The notes: generated from the sequence alone by a model not told the origin. Positions 25,491-34,108 are shown, counted from the stretch's first letter. The stretch: DNA of 40,013 bases from an uncultured Blautia sp. (GCA_905209435.1 CAJLTE010000018.1:1-40013); one strand, 5' to 3'. Made by a program: numbers and translations.

Positions 25491-26426
25491 ATGAGTGTTT
25501 ATACAGAAGCAGAACATGCAATTGCTCTTACAGATACTTTATACTGGATTGATCATCCACCGATCACCCCTGTGCAGCGATATCTTTTCGGACGTTACCA
25601 TTATCGCCTGAAAGATTTTAATGCAGCATTTCACTGGTTCACACTTGCTCTGTCTGATGGTGTAGAGCAGGCATGGTTTGATATCGGAGAATGCCTGCGC
25701 CTGGATCTGATCGATTCTGAAATTTCGGCTGATTTCTTCTCCGGATATCAGGAAAATTCCGGCTGTAAGAATATATCTGATGCAAAAATCATGGAACTCT
25801 GCTATAAGAATACATGGAACTATTATTCCGTTGAAGATACGGAAAATTCATATCTTCCCAAAGGAGAATCTTTATTTCGACGTGGTTTTCTTCTCCGCCA
25901 CGGTCTGGGAACAGTTGCTGATCCGGACGCTGCATATCAGCTTTTCAACGATGTGGTCGAACTCCACTCTTCTCTGGCACCGGATGATTTCAATATCTGC
26001 TGTGACTATTCCAATGCAGGTACTTCTGATGGCGGAACACATATTTCTTCCCCTGTTGATCTCTGTAAACTTCCTGTTGGTGCTGCTCTTTTTGAAATGG
26101 CAATGTATCACACTAAGGATGAACAGCACAGATTACTGAAACAAGCCTATGATTTCCACTTTGAAGAGGCACTTTTCTACGATTATGAACATTGCAAAAA
26201 AACTTATGAAGATTACGAATACCAGGATGATATTCGAGAACTTTTCAGCTTTCGTATCGGTCAGTATACACGCGTCCACGATGTAAATCCGTCCCCCAAA
26301 GCACTTGACCGGCTGGCATGCATGTACGAAAACGGCTATCCCGGAGACAGCGACGAACGAAAGAAAGCTTTTGCTATGAAAGCAGTTCCCCTGCGTAAGA
26401 AAATCGAGGTGTTGAAGATTGCCTGA
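25491..26426 (+). CDS. Sel1/TPR-like repeat protein
   Basis: A 311-aa soluble helical-repeat protein. Segments resembling Sel1-like repeats lie near residues 48-83 (YHYRLKDFNAAFHWFTLAL), 132-159 (GLGTVADPDAAYQLFNDV) and 277-304 (YENGYPGDSDERKKAFAM). The rest is acidic and irregular. Sel1 repeats mediate protein-protein contacts; no enzymatic motif is visible. GGGAGGAG precedes the ATG. Its 3' end overlaps the TTG start of the MerR regulator by 8 nt, so the two are translationally coupled and may work together. The 126 bp upstream are AT-rich with no convincing promoter. Confidence 0.72.
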   Translation: MSVYTEAEHAIALTDTLYWIDHPPITPVQRYLFGRYHYRLKDFNAAFHWFTLALSDGVEQAWFDIGECLRLDLIDSEISADFFSGYQENSGCKNISDAKIMELCYKNTWNYYSVEDTENSYLPKGESLFRRGFLLRHGLGTVADPDAAYQLFNDVVELHSSLAPDDFNICCDYSNAGTSDGGTHISSPVDLCKLPVGAALFEMAMYHTKDEQHRLLKQAYDFHFEEALFYDYEHCKKTYEDYEYQDDIRELFSFRIGQYTRVHDVNPSPKALDRLACMYENGYPGDSDERKKAFAMKAVPLRKKIEVLKIA

Positions 26427-27249
26427 AAATAAACTTTATTCCATCGGTGAGACATCAAAGATTACCGGTGTCTCCATTCAGACTCTGCGTAATTACTCTA
26501 ACGACGGTCTGATCACGCCTGCATATATTGATGAACAAAGCGGATATCGTTATTTTGCATTTCATCAGTTTCATATCATTGACCGGATCAAATATCTGCG
26601 AAGTCTTGATCTTCCTCTTCCTCAGATACGTGAACTGATTTCCAGCAGTTCTCCTGCTGCCATCGCTGAATTTCTTTCTGAGCAGGCCGTAAATCTTGAA
26701 CATCAGATACAGCTTCTTCAGAAAAAGAAACAGGATCTGGAATGGTATTCCAGTTATTTCAGATATTATACCGGTGATACCTGTAATCAGCATCCCCATA
26801 TCAGACATCTGAAACAGCGCTTCATTCTCAGTACCGATATCTCTTCCTCTCCTGTTGATATAGAAGCCACTGAAGTACGTCTTACCAGTCTGAAAACCCA
26901 ATATTCCAGATACGGTGCCAGTTACCTGCGGCAGTTTGGTTATCTTCTTCCCTATTCTTCTGTTTTAGATAAAAAATGGGAGCCGTACAAGCATTTTATC
27001 TATCTTGCACAACTCCCTTCCCAATATAAAGAAGAAGATATTTCTGTTCTCCCTGAAGGAGATTATTTCTGCTGCACGTTCCGCCTGCGCCATCTGGATG
27101 AACTTGATCTCAGTCCCTTAAGAAAGATTTTCCCTGATCACAAGGTACCACCGTTTGTCATTGCTGATGAATACGAAGACAATCTGGAAGATTTCCGATA
27201 CTGCCCTTATGAATTACAGTTTCTTATCGATTCATTTACAGCACGCTGA
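26419..27249 (+). CDS. MerR-family regulator with GyrI-like effector domain (MerR1)
   Basis: A 276-aa activator of the BmrR/Mta type. The winged helix (1-~75) has LYSIGETSKITGVSIQTLRN, NDGLITP and SGYRYF, then a dimerisation coiled coil (~85-115) and a C-terminal GyrI-like effector domain ending in FVIADEYEDNLEDF. These proteins sense small hydrophobic or cationic ligands and remodel promoters with 19-bp spacers. It starts at a TTG overlapping the Sel1 gene; no ATG fits. Its 3' end overlaps the convergent OCD chimera by 18 bp. It is clearly paralogous to MerR2 at 28774. Confidence 0.9.
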   Translation: MPENKLYSIGETSKITGVSIQTLRNYSNDGLITPAYIDEQSGYRYFAFHQFHIIDRIKYLRSLDLPLPQIRELISSSSPAAIAEFLSEQAVNLEHQIQLLQKKKQDLEWYSSYFRYYTGDTCNQHPHIRHLKQRFILSTDISSSPVDIEATEVRLTSLKTQYSRYGASYLRQFGYLLPYSSVLDKKWEPYKHFIYLAQLPSQYKEEDISVLPEGDYFCCTFRLRHLDELDLSPLRKIFPDHKVPPFVIADEYEDNLEDFRYCPYELQFLIDSFTAR

Positions 27250-28641
27250 ACTTAATATTTCTGCCAGCACTTCTGGTTCTGCATTTCCGCCGGAAACAAT
27301 ACACACATTTTTCTTTCCTGTATAAACTTTTCCGGAAAGCAGACCTGCAAGTGCAGTTGCTCCTGATGGTTCTGCGAGCATTTTTGTTCTTTGCAGGATC
27401 AGTCTGGTCGCTTCTTTAATCTCTTCTTCTGAGACAGTAATCATATCATCCACATAGCGGCTCACAATTTCATAAGGGAGAACACACGGGGAAACTCCGC
27501 CAAGTCCGTCTGCAACCGATGGAATCCTTTTAATTATTTCAATTTTCCCTGAATGAAAAGAACGATACATTGCATTCATATGTTCCGGTTCCACTCCGAT
27601 TACTCTGGTATCCGGAGATATTTCTTTTACTGCAATGGCGATTCCCGCGATCATTCCTCCGCCGCCTACCGGAACATAAATAGCATCCACATCTGGCAAT
27701 GCTTCAAGTATTTCAATTCCCAGTGTTCCCTGTCCTGCGATCACCTTTCCGATTTCTGTTATCTGCTCTTTTGTGATCATATCTTTTTTATAGGCAATTT
27801 TGCATTCTCCTACTGTTGTGACCTGTTCAATATCATCTGCAAACAGAGATGCCCTGGCTGTCAGCATCTCATCAATCTCCTGTTTTACCGGCATATCAGC
27901 GCCCATGCAGGAGAGATGTGTACCAGGTTTTATCCATTCGGACTGTATCACGGCCTCTCTGGCATTGGTAGCTGTAATAATGATGTCTGCCTCTGCACAT
28001 GCTTTCTGCACTGATGCTTCAGACACAAATTCTATATTTATTTTCTTCAACATTTCCTCGTAATGTGTTATTCCCTGATAAAGAGAAATAAATTCTTCTT
28101 TCAGCTGCTTCTTTATATTTCCTGCCAGTTGTTCTGCTTTTTCAGGATGGCGTGGATTACAGATGATCACTTTTTCTATTTCATTCATTACCTCAAGCGT
28201 CGCTGCGATCTGTGAGGGAACAATCCTTCCGGCTCCAAGGATCATCAGAACTTTTGAATCTTTTCTTGCAAGATACTCTACACCGATTCCGGCGGCTGCA
28301 CCTGTTCGGATTCTCGTAATATAAACACCATCTACAATTCCCTGTACCAGTCCATGATTCAGATCATAAACAACGATCATTCCATTACTTCTCGGGAGAC
28401 CCAGACTGACATTTTCTGGAAATCCGCATACAAGTTTCAGTCCAAACACGTCTGCCCCTGCGCACTCTCCGCTCTTTATGTCAAATTCTCCGCCATTTTC
28501 ATACATTTTGCATATCAGTGGATATACTTCTGCCTGGCTGTGACTTTTGTAATAAAATGCTTTTTTTACTGCCTCGATCACACTCTGCATATCAAGCACT
28601 GACATAATTTCCTGCTGATTCAAAACTCTGATTTTTCCCAT
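27232..28641 (-). CDS. chimera: ornithine cyclodeaminase fused to C-terminal half of threonine dehydratase
   Basis: A 469-aa protein in two parts. Residues 1-~300 are an ornithine cyclodeaminase/mu-crystallin: substrate-lysine region GLKLV (Lys69), NAD motif LGAGRIVPSQ near 136, and GADMPVKQEID near 248. From IAGQGTLGIEIL (~301) onward it is the second half of a type II PLP serine/threonine dehydratase, with the glycine loop PVGGGGMIAG near 324 and AEPSGATA near 423. The dehydratase part lacks its first ~160 residues, including the PLP lysine, so it cannot be active alone. The OCD also lacks its normal C-terminus. The ATG at 28641 has GGAGG 8 nt before it. Driven by P4, downstream of MerR2. 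Confidence 0.85.
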   Translation of the reverse strand: MGKIRVLNQQEIMSVLDMQSVIEAVKKAFYYKSHSQAEVYPLICKMYENGGEFDIKSGECAGADVFGLKLVCGFPENVSLGLPRSNGMIVVYDLNHGLVQGIVDGVYITRIRTGAAAGIGVEYLARKDSKVLMILGAGRIVPSQIAATLEVMNEIEKVIICNPRHPEKAEQLAGNIKKQLKEEFISLYQGITHYEEMLKKINIEFVSEASVQKACAEADIIITATNAREAVIQSEWIKPGTHLSCMGADMPVKQEIDEMLTARASLFADDIEQVTTVGECKIAYKKDMITKEQITEIGKVIAGQGTLGIEILEALPDVDAIYVPVGGGGMIAGIAIAVKEISPDTRVIGVEPEHMNAMYRSFHSGKIEIIKRIPSVADGLGGVSPCVLPYEIVSRYVDDMITVSEEEIKEATRLILQRTKMLAEPSGATALAGLLSGKVYTGKKNVCIVSGGNAEPEVLAEILSSACCK

Positions 28642-28688
28642 ATCCTGATCCTCCACTTTTATAATGATTGTCGGAATTCCGTATCTTT

Positions 28689-28751
28689 ACTTTATGATCA
28701 TATATCTTCTGTACAGGTATATCATAAAGTCTAAAATAACTTTAGAGTCAA
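28689..28751 (-). promoter_or_regulatory. MerR-type promoter P4 (OCD chimera) with flanking inverted repeat
   Basis: Minus-strand TTGACT (28746-28751), 19-bp spacer, TATGAT (28721-28726). The -10 lies inside one arm of a perfect 10-bp inverted repeat, ACTTTATGAT (28689-28698) and ATCATAAAGT (28721-28730). The promoter starts 23 bp after the MerR2 stop. Confidence 0.75.
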
Positions 28752-28773
28752 GTAGAGTTTTTAATTTTTTCTC

Positions 28774-29592
28774 TTATTCTTTTTCCAGCAGGATCTGGAC
28801 CTCATATGGGCAGTGGTGGTATTCTACCAGATTATCTTCATATTCATTTGCGATGACATATGCCGTCTTTTTATATTTTTTCATGTATTTCTTGAATTCA
28901 TTTACGTCCCATTCTCCGGCACATATTCTTGATCTGAAACATAGGTAGGTTCCTGACGGGAGTTCCATGATATTTGGATGGTCAAAGAGTTTATCTTTCA
29001 GATATACAAAATATTTCTGAGGTTTGAATTCTCCCCGAAACAGGGCATCAAAGTCTGCCAGATATCCATACTGTCTTCTGAAATGTGACTGGTTCAGACC
29101 TTCGCTGTTCTTTAATGTAGCAAGTCTGGTCTCTACAGATTCTACATCATCATCTTCTTCATAACCTACTGTCAGGATATATCTTTTATCCAACTGTACA
29201 AGATATGGGACATTTTCAAAATCATATTGTTTCAGATAAGAAAAATATTTCTGATACCAGACAATATCTTCATACATCTCATTAATGCGATCTCTTTCTG
29301 CCTCGATTCTTTTCTTCTGTTTCTCCAGAAGTTCCTGCATCTTATCTACAGTTCCTTCTTTCAGTATCTCTTCTATGTCAGGAAGAGGCATATCCAGACT
29401 TCTTAAGTAACGGATCCTGTCTATGTAATGAAACTGTTCAAAGGAATAATATCTGTATCCACTTTCCTGATCTACCACATAGGGAGTCAGCAGACCGACA
29501 TTGGAATAATTTCGCAGCTGCTGCACTGATATTCCCATCATTCTTGCTGTTTCTCCTATTGAATATAAATGCTTTTCTGTTGTTTTTTCCAT
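28774..29592 (-). CDS. MerR-family regulator with GyrI-like effector domain (MerR2)
   Basis: A 272-aa paralogue of MerR1. The DNA-binding domain LYSIGETARMMGISVQQLRN, GLLTP and SGYRYY is followed by a coiled coil (~85-115, EKQKKRIEAERDRINEMYED) and an effector domain ending in YVIANEYEDNLVEYHH. The recognition helices of the two MerRs are nearly alike, so they may share operators. It lies directly upstream, same strand, of the P4 promoter and the OCD chimera, its most likely target. GAGGTGA precedes the ATG. A terminator upstream (29638) separates it from the ABC-transporter operon. Confidence 0.92.
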   Translation of the reverse strand: MEKTTEKHLYSIGETARMMGISVQQLRNYSNVGLLTPYVVDQESGYRYYSFEQFHYIDRIRYLRSLDMPLPDIEEILKEGTVDKMQELLEKQKKRIEAERDRINEMYEDIVWYQKYFSYLKQYDFENVPYLVQLDKRYILTVGYEEDDDVESVETRLATLKNSEGLNQSHFRRQYGYLADFDALFRGEFKPQKYFVYLKDKLFDHPNIMELPSGTYLCFRSRICAGEWDVNEFKKYMKKYKKTAYVIANEYEDNLVEYHHCPYEVQILLEKE

Positions 29593-29637
29593 TTGTCTGT
29601 CACCTCATCTTTTTGTAATATGAATTCATAACACGGG

Positions 29638-29662
29638 AAAAAACGGACTCTGATTTTGTCCG
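29638..29662 (-). terminator. terminator of the amino-acid ABC operon
   Basis: Minus-strand CGGAC, 9-nt loop, GTCCG, then T6, 12 bp after the cytidylate-kinase-like gene stop. Short but well placed. Confidence 0.65.
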
Positions 29663-29674
29663 CTTCCTGAAAAT

Positions 29675-30280
29675 TTATTCAATTTCAAATCTCTTTCTTA
29701 CCAGCTCTGCCAGATACTGTGCTGTTCCTTCCACTCCAAGCATTCCGCTGTCGATCAGGATATCTTTGTAATTTACATCTGCCGGAGCATATCCTGCGTA
29801 ATGTCTGTGGTATGCATCCCTTGCTTTATCTACTTCACGGATCATACGTTTCGCTGATTCTTCTGTCATCTTTAACGTCTCCACACAGTTTTTCAAGCGC
29901 TGGTCATACGATGCATAAATATAAACTCTCAGGTGATTCTTCGCACTTTCCAGAATATAATCTGCGCATCTTCCCACTATGATGCAGCTCCCTTTATCTG
30001 CAATGTTCAAGATAATTTCCCTCTGTGTATTAAATACATCATGCTGCATTCGAATGCCACTCTGTCCCAGAGGGAACATCATCTGAAACAGACCGTTAGA
30101 TACCGTTTCATCTGCATCACTGATCGTCGATACAGGAAGTTTCATTTTTTTCGCAGCTGCGTCTACGATATCTCTGTCATAATACTCAATTCCAAGAATC
30201 TCGGACATTCTAGCTGCAATAGGACGTCCCAGACTTCCGAACTGTCTTGCGATGGTTACCACATATTTACCCATTTCCAA
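29675..30280 (-). CDS. cytidylate kinase-like family protein
   Basis: A 201-aa P-loop-like protein of the cytidylate kinase-like family (AAA_26), not the housekeeping Cmk. It shows VTIARQFGSLGRPIA near residue 8, where the Walker A is atypical, YYDRDIVDAAAK near 33, CIIVGRCADYIL near 97 and the C-terminal HYAGYAPADVNYKDILIDSG. The family is frequent in Lachnospiraceae beside transporters; its substrate is unproven. The start follows AGGAG. It is the last gene of the amino-acid transporter operon, 19 bp after the permease stop. Confidence 0.82.
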   Translation of the reverse strand: MEMGKYVVTIARQFGSLGRPIAARMSEILGIEYYDRDIVDAAAKKMKLPVSTISDADETVSNGLFQMMFPLGQSGIRMQHDVFNTQREIILNIADKGSCIIVGRCADYILESAKNHLRVYIYASYDQRLKNCVETLKMTEESAKRMIREVDKARDAYHRHYAGYAPADVNYKDILIDSGMLGVEGTAQYLAELVRKRFEIE

Positions 30281-30299
30281 CCACTCCTGTCATAATCCA

Positions 30300-31007
30300 T
30301 TATTTACGTCTTGTATATTTTCCGTTTCTTTTTTCAATGTAATCCAGAGCAAATTGGCAGATCGTGCAGATCACGAAATAAATGATCGCTGCAACAATGT
30401 ATGCCTCAAGGAATTTGGAAGAACGTCCTGCCACGATCTTCGCACGTCCCAGAATCTCCGGAATTGCAACTGCGAATGCAAGAGAAGCATCCTTGATCAG
30501 TCCGATAAACTGGTTTCCGATATTCGGTAATGCTGTAGAAAATGCCTGCGGCAGTACTACTCTTATCAGACCCTGATTTGTTGTCATTCCCACTGAATAG
30601 CAGGCTTCCAGCTGTCCCGGATCAACGGCCTGAATACAGCTTCGGAACATTTCTGACATATAAGAACCTGTATACAGTGAAAAACAGAAAAACATAAAAT
30701 AGATAGCAGGGATGCTGTTAATGCTTACATTGGTACCCCATTTGTAATTTACCCACTCCAGAAGTCGTGGAATTCCATAATAAGTTACAAGAATCTGCAC
30801 CATCAGAGGAGTACCTCTGATAATTGCAATGTAAATAGCTGAAATCTGTTTCAAAACCGGTATCTTAAAGATACGGATCAAGGCTGTTACAAGTCCCAGA
30901 ATGCTTCCAAAGATCAGCGCCACAACTGCGATCAGCAATGCATAGGGAATACCTCTCATGATCTCCGGCAGGCACTGCCACATATATTGAATATCTAATG
31001 CTCTCAT
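30300..31007 (-). CDS. amino-acid ABC transporter permease (HisM/GlnP type)
   Basis: A 235-aa membrane permease with about five helices. Typical features are an N-terminal IMRGIPYALLIAVVALIFG, the core YIAIIRGTPLMVQILVTYYG and the EAA-like loop EACYSVGMTTNQGLIRVVLPQAF that docks on the ATPase, then IKDASLAFAV. It probably functions as a homodimer since only one permease is encoded. It starts 12 bp after the ATPase stop, in the order SBP-ATPase-permease-kinase-like. Polar amino acids or cystine are the usual cargo. Confidence 0.93.
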   Translation of the reverse strand: MRALDIQYMWQCLPEIMRGIPYALLIAVVALIFGSILGLVTALIRIFKIPVLKQISAIYIAIIRGTPLMVQILVTYYGIPRLLEWVNYKWGTNVSINSIPAIYFMFFCFSLYTGSYMSEMFRSCIQAVDPGQLEACYSVGMTTNQGLIRVVLPQAFSTALPNIGNQFIGLIKDASLAFAVAIPEILGRAKIVAGRSSKFLEAYIVAAIIYFVICTICQFALDYIEKRNGKYTRRK

Positions 31008-31019
31008 TTTTCCTCACTC

Positions 31020-31766
31020 CTACTCTTTTATCTTTTTCAGGAACTGTCTTGTACGTTCATTCTGCGGATGATCGATCACCTGCTCCGGTGTTCCCTGTTC
31101 TACTACCACGCCTCCATCCATGAATACAACCTTTGAGGCTACATCATGGGCAAAGGAAATTTCATGAGTAACAACGATCATGGTAATTCCGGTTTCTGCA
31201 ATCTCTTTCATCGTTTCCAGTACTTCTCCTACAAGTTCCGGGTCAAGAGCTGAAGTTGGTTCATCGAAAAGGATGACGTCCGGCTGCAGCACAAGTGCTC
31301 TGGCAATGCCGGCTCTCTGCTGCTGGCCGCCGGACATCTGGATCGGATAGTAATCCAGTCTCTGTCCAAGTCCTACTTTCTCAAGCATTGCCTTGCTTCT
31401 TTCGTATGCTTCCTGTTTGTTAACTTTCTGAACGATGGTAAGGCCTTCCATGACATTCTGAATCACTGTTTTGTTTTTGAAAAGATTGTAGTTCTGGAAT
31501 ACCATCGCTGTCTTTTTTCTGAGTTCCAGAACTTCTTTTTTTGTTCCTTCTTTGCATGGAACTGTGAAACCATTGACACTGATCGTGCCCGCATCTCCTC
31601 TTTCCAGAAAATTAATGCATCTGAGGAAAGTAGTCTTTCCTGAGCCGCTGGGGCCCAGGATTGCTACTACCTCTCCTTTTTTTACTTCCAGGTCAACTCC
31701 TTTCAGTACTTCAAGGTCTCCGAAAGATTTATGTACCTGCGAACATTTCACCATTACCTCGCTCAT
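31020..31766 (-). CDS. amino-acid ABC transporter ATP-binding protein
   Basis: A 248-aa ATPase of the GlnQ/TcyC type. Walker A LGPSGSGKTTFLR near 40, Q-loop MVFQNYNLF, signature MSGGQQQRAGIARAL, Walker B VILFDEPTSALDP and switch histidine VVTHEISFA are complete. I moved the start from 31775 to the ATG at 31766, because AAAGGAG directly abuts the first ATG and is at proper spacing from the second. It energises the neighbouring permease. Confidence 0.94.
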   Translation of the reverse strand: MSEVMVKCSQVHKSFGDLEVLKGVDLEVKKGEVVAILGPSGSGKTTFLRCINFLERGDAGTISVNGFTVPCKEGTKKEVLELRKKTAMVFQNYNLFKNKTVIQNVMEGLTIVQKVNKQEAYERSKAMLEKVGLGQRLDYYPIQMSGGQQQRAGIARALVLQPDVILFDEPTSALDPELVGEVLETMKEIAETGITMIVVTHEISFAHDVASKVVFMDGGVVVEQGTPEQVIDHPQNERTRQFLKKIKE

Positions 31767-31800
31767 CAGAGTCATCTCCTTTACCGTCTTTTATTGTTTC

Positions 31801-32673
31801 TTATTTTTCGTTTGCCTGAAAATCTTCCAGTGTATCTTCTGTAAAGAAACCATTTTCAGCCATACTTGTTACGCCGCTGTCACTGCCCAGATATTTCTTT
31901 GCAAGTTCGGATAATGTTCCGTTGTAGTAGAGTTCCGGAAGATATTTGTCAAAAATGTCTGCGATCTGCTGTCCTTTGTCTGTTTTTGCAAACAGGAAAT
32001 AGGAGAAGCCGCCATTGTAAATATCATCAGAAATATGAAGTCTGTCTTCAATTCCTGCAACCTGCGCTTTAGAATATGCTGCGGACGGATCGTTTACAGT
32101 TGCATCTACACGACCGTTGACGATCTCATCAAGCATCTGCGGAAGAGTTCCATCCAGATATTCCAGTGTAAATGCATCCGGATTTTCATCCAGGTACTGT
32201 TCCATCTGTGTTGTGAAAGAGCTTCCTACGATAGCACCTACTTTTTTGCCTTTCAGATCCTCAAAACTGTCCATTGGATCATCAGCAGTGGAAATAACTG
32301 CAGATCCTGCAAAAAGGAATGGATATTTGGGATACAGATACATTTCTTTTCTTTCATCTGTCTCACCAAGCTGGTTGCTTACCACATCGAACTTGTCTGC
32401 ATCAAGACCAGGAAGAAGTGTATCCCACTGTGTGTAGCTGTATTCACATTCGATTTCCGGTGCCAGTTCATCGATCGCTTTGATCACTTCGATATCATAA
32501 CCAGTAATATTGTCATCTTCATCTACATATGTATATGGCTCATAGTCTGCAGTTCCTGCAACTCTGACTTTAATTACATCACTACTGGAATCGTCATCTT
32601 TTGATGCGCCGTATACAGGCATGCTCACTGCTACTACCATAGCCATTAATGCTGCAAATAATCTTTTCTTCAT
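31801..32673 (-). CDS. amino-acid ABC transporter substrate-binding protein lacking a lipobox
   Basis: A 290-aa family 3 solute-binding protein. After the signal peptide (KKRLFAALMAMVVAVSMPVYGAS) come VRVAGTADYEPYTYVDED, NITGYDIEVIKAI, FDVVSNQLGETDERKE and the C-terminal LYYNGTLSELAKKYLG. Gram-positive binding proteins are normally lipoproteins, but no cysteine follows the signal peptide; it may be released by signal peptidase I or stay anchored by an uncleaved signal. The GETDER motif resembles cystine- or polar-amino-acid-binding relatives. GAGGAGGAAA precedes the ATG. First gene of the operon. Confidence 0.92.
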   Translation of the reverse strand: MKKRLFAALMAMVVAVSMPVYGASKDDDSSSDVIKVRVAGTADYEPYTYVDEDDNITGYDIEVIKAIDELAPEIECEYSYTQWDTLLPGLDADKFDVVSNQLGETDERKEMYLYPKYPFLFAGSAVISTADDPMDSFEDLKGKKVGAIVGSSFTTQMEQYLDENPDAFTLEYLDGTLPQMLDEIVNGRVDATVNDPSAAYSKAQVAGIEDRLHISDDIYNGGFSYFLFAKTDKGQQIADIFDKYLPELYYNGTLSELAKKYLGSDSGVTSMAENGFFTEDTLEDFQANEK

Positions 32674-32704
32674 AATCGTTTCCTCCTCGTTGATCCTTTT
32701 TTCG

Positions 32705-32723
32705 GGATAAATGGGATTTATCC
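32705..32723. promoter_or_regulatory. 19-bp palindrome in the binding-protein leader
   Basis: GGATAAAT-GGG-ATTTATCC is a perfect palindrome with 8-bp arms, about 32 bp before the binding-protein start. It could be an operator or a small RNA hairpin. Confidence 0.55.
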
Positions 32724-32738
32724 ACTAATGATTGTGAC

Positions 32739-32769
32739 TCTATACCGCCCCCTGTTCGGGGATATTCTA
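32739..32769 (-). promoter_or_regulatory. possible promoter of the amino-acid ABC operon
   Basis: Minus-strand TAGAAT, 19-bp spacer containing CCCC-GAAC-AGGGG, TATAGA. The spacing and central dyad resemble the MerR-type promoters, but both hexamers are weak, so this is tentative. Confidence 0.35.
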
Positions 32770-32773
32770 CGGT

Positions 32774-32819
32774 AAAAAAAGAAGCCGGAGTCTCCCTCGT
32801 GGGTGTCATCTTCGACTTC
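32774..32819 (-). terminator. terminator after the first trans-sulfuration-type gene
   Basis: Minus-strand GAAGTCGAAG pairs with CTCCGGCTTC (9 of 10 pairs, one G-U) and is followed by T7, 14 bp after the stop at 32834. It separates this gene from the ABC operon. Confidence 0.8.
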
Positions 32820-32833
32820 TTCTATGTCCATAT

Positions 32834-34033
32834 TTATTTACCATAAGCGATTTCCAGTGCATTCAGGAAATCATGAATAATATCTTCTTCCTCTTCAATA
32901 CCAACGGAAACACGAAGCAGTCCATTGGTAATTCCCATCTTTAATCTTTCCTCTTCAGGAACATTCTCGTGTGAGGAAAGCGGCGGATAAGAAAGGGTTG
33001 TTCTGTATCCTCCAAGTGTCATTGCATAATGTGCAAGATTCATACTTCTCAGAAACAGGTTCATCTTATCTCTGTCTTCATCAATTTCGAAACTGAGCAT
33101 TCCGCCATAATATGGTCCAAATTCTTTCTCTGCAATGCTGTGCTCTTTATGAGAAGCAAGTCCAGGATAATTTACTTTCTTTACATAAGGTGATTTCTCC
33201 AGTGCTGCTGCAAGAGCTGCCGCATTTTTACTCTGCTTCTTAATTCTGAGATCCAGTGTGCGGATTCCTCTGCAGATCAGCCATGATGAGAACGGATCTG
33301 ACTGTGAACCAAACAGCACCTGCAGATCATGGATCTTATTGATCATCTCTGCACTTCCTGTTGCTGCCCCGCATACTGCATCGGAATGGCCGTTTGCAAA
33401 TTTCGTAAGACTGTTTACTACTATATCAGCTCCCAGTTTCAAGGGCTGGACCAGAGCACCTGTCATAAATGTGTTGTCTACGATAAGTATTGCATGATTC
33501 TCATGTGCGATCTTTGCAACTGCCTTAAGATCAGGGACCTCCACCAGCGGATTGGATACTGTTTCTGTATACAGCATTACTGTATTCGGCTGAATCTTTG
33601 ATTTTACGTCTTCCAGATCAGTGAAATCTGCATAGGAGGTTTCCACTTTATACTTCTTTAAGATATCTTCAAATATCTCAATGGATTCTCCATATAAAGT
33701 TCTGTCTGAAAGAATATGATCTCCGGCTTTTGTATTCGTTATGATCGCACTTGAAATTGCTGCCATGCCTGAGGAGCAGGAAACAGAGGCTTCCCCGCCT
33801 TCCAGACAAGTGATCAATTCATTTAATGCTGTTCTGTTTGGATTTCGGTTTCTGTTATAGCAGTATCCGCTTACATCATATCTTCTCTGCAGATCTTCCA
33901 GATCATTTACATTATGTGCAGTAGACATGTGTATAGGAAGCGCTTCCGGATGGGTTGTTTCCAGATTGAAATAAGCTCCTTCATTCAGCAGCTTTGTCCC
34001 AAACTGCCAGCTTTCTTCAATTCTACCTACCAT
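32834..34033 (-). CDS. trans-sulfuration-family PLP enzyme (methionine gamma-lyase-like), paralogue 1
   Basis: A 399-aa Cys/Met-metabolism PLP enzyme. PLP lysine in VVNSLTKFANGHSD near 205, Asp in LIVDNTFMTG near 180, SSGMAAIS near 85. The loop that in methionine gamma-lyase reads YGC/YGG is LYGES here, and the usual NPT motif is RNPNR, so it belongs to a divergent subfamily; lyase or sulfhydrylase activity cannot be settled. I chose the ATG at 34033 with AGGAGG 8 nt upstream rather than 34075. It is transcribed from P5, divergently from the MATE pump, through a leader with a terminator hairpin. Confidence 0.88.
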   Translation of the reverse strand: MVGRIEESWQFGTKLLNEGAYFNLETTHPEALPIHMSTAHNVNDLEDLQRRYDVSGYCYNRNRNPNRTALNELITCLEGGEASVSCSSGMAAISSAIITNTKAGDHILSDRTLYGESIEIFEDILKKYKVETSYADFTDLEDVKSKIQPNTVMLYTETVSNPLVEVPDLKAVAKIAHENHAILIVDNTFMTGALVQPLKLGADIVVNSLTKFANGHSDAVCGAATGSAEMINKIHDLQVLFGSQSDPFSSWLICRGIRTLDLRIKKQSKNAAALAAALEKSPYVKKVNYPGLASHKEHSIAEKEFGPYYGGMLSFEIDEDRDKMNLFLRSMNLAHYAMTLGGYRTTLSYPPLSSHENVPEEERLKMGITNGLLRVSVGIEEEEDIIHDFLNALEIAYGK

Positions 34034-34108
34034 AGCAAAATCCTCCTTGTATGATATCGTCCGCAATAAATACATATAAGAAACGATTTTCCTTTGCTGA
34101 TTTTCTTA

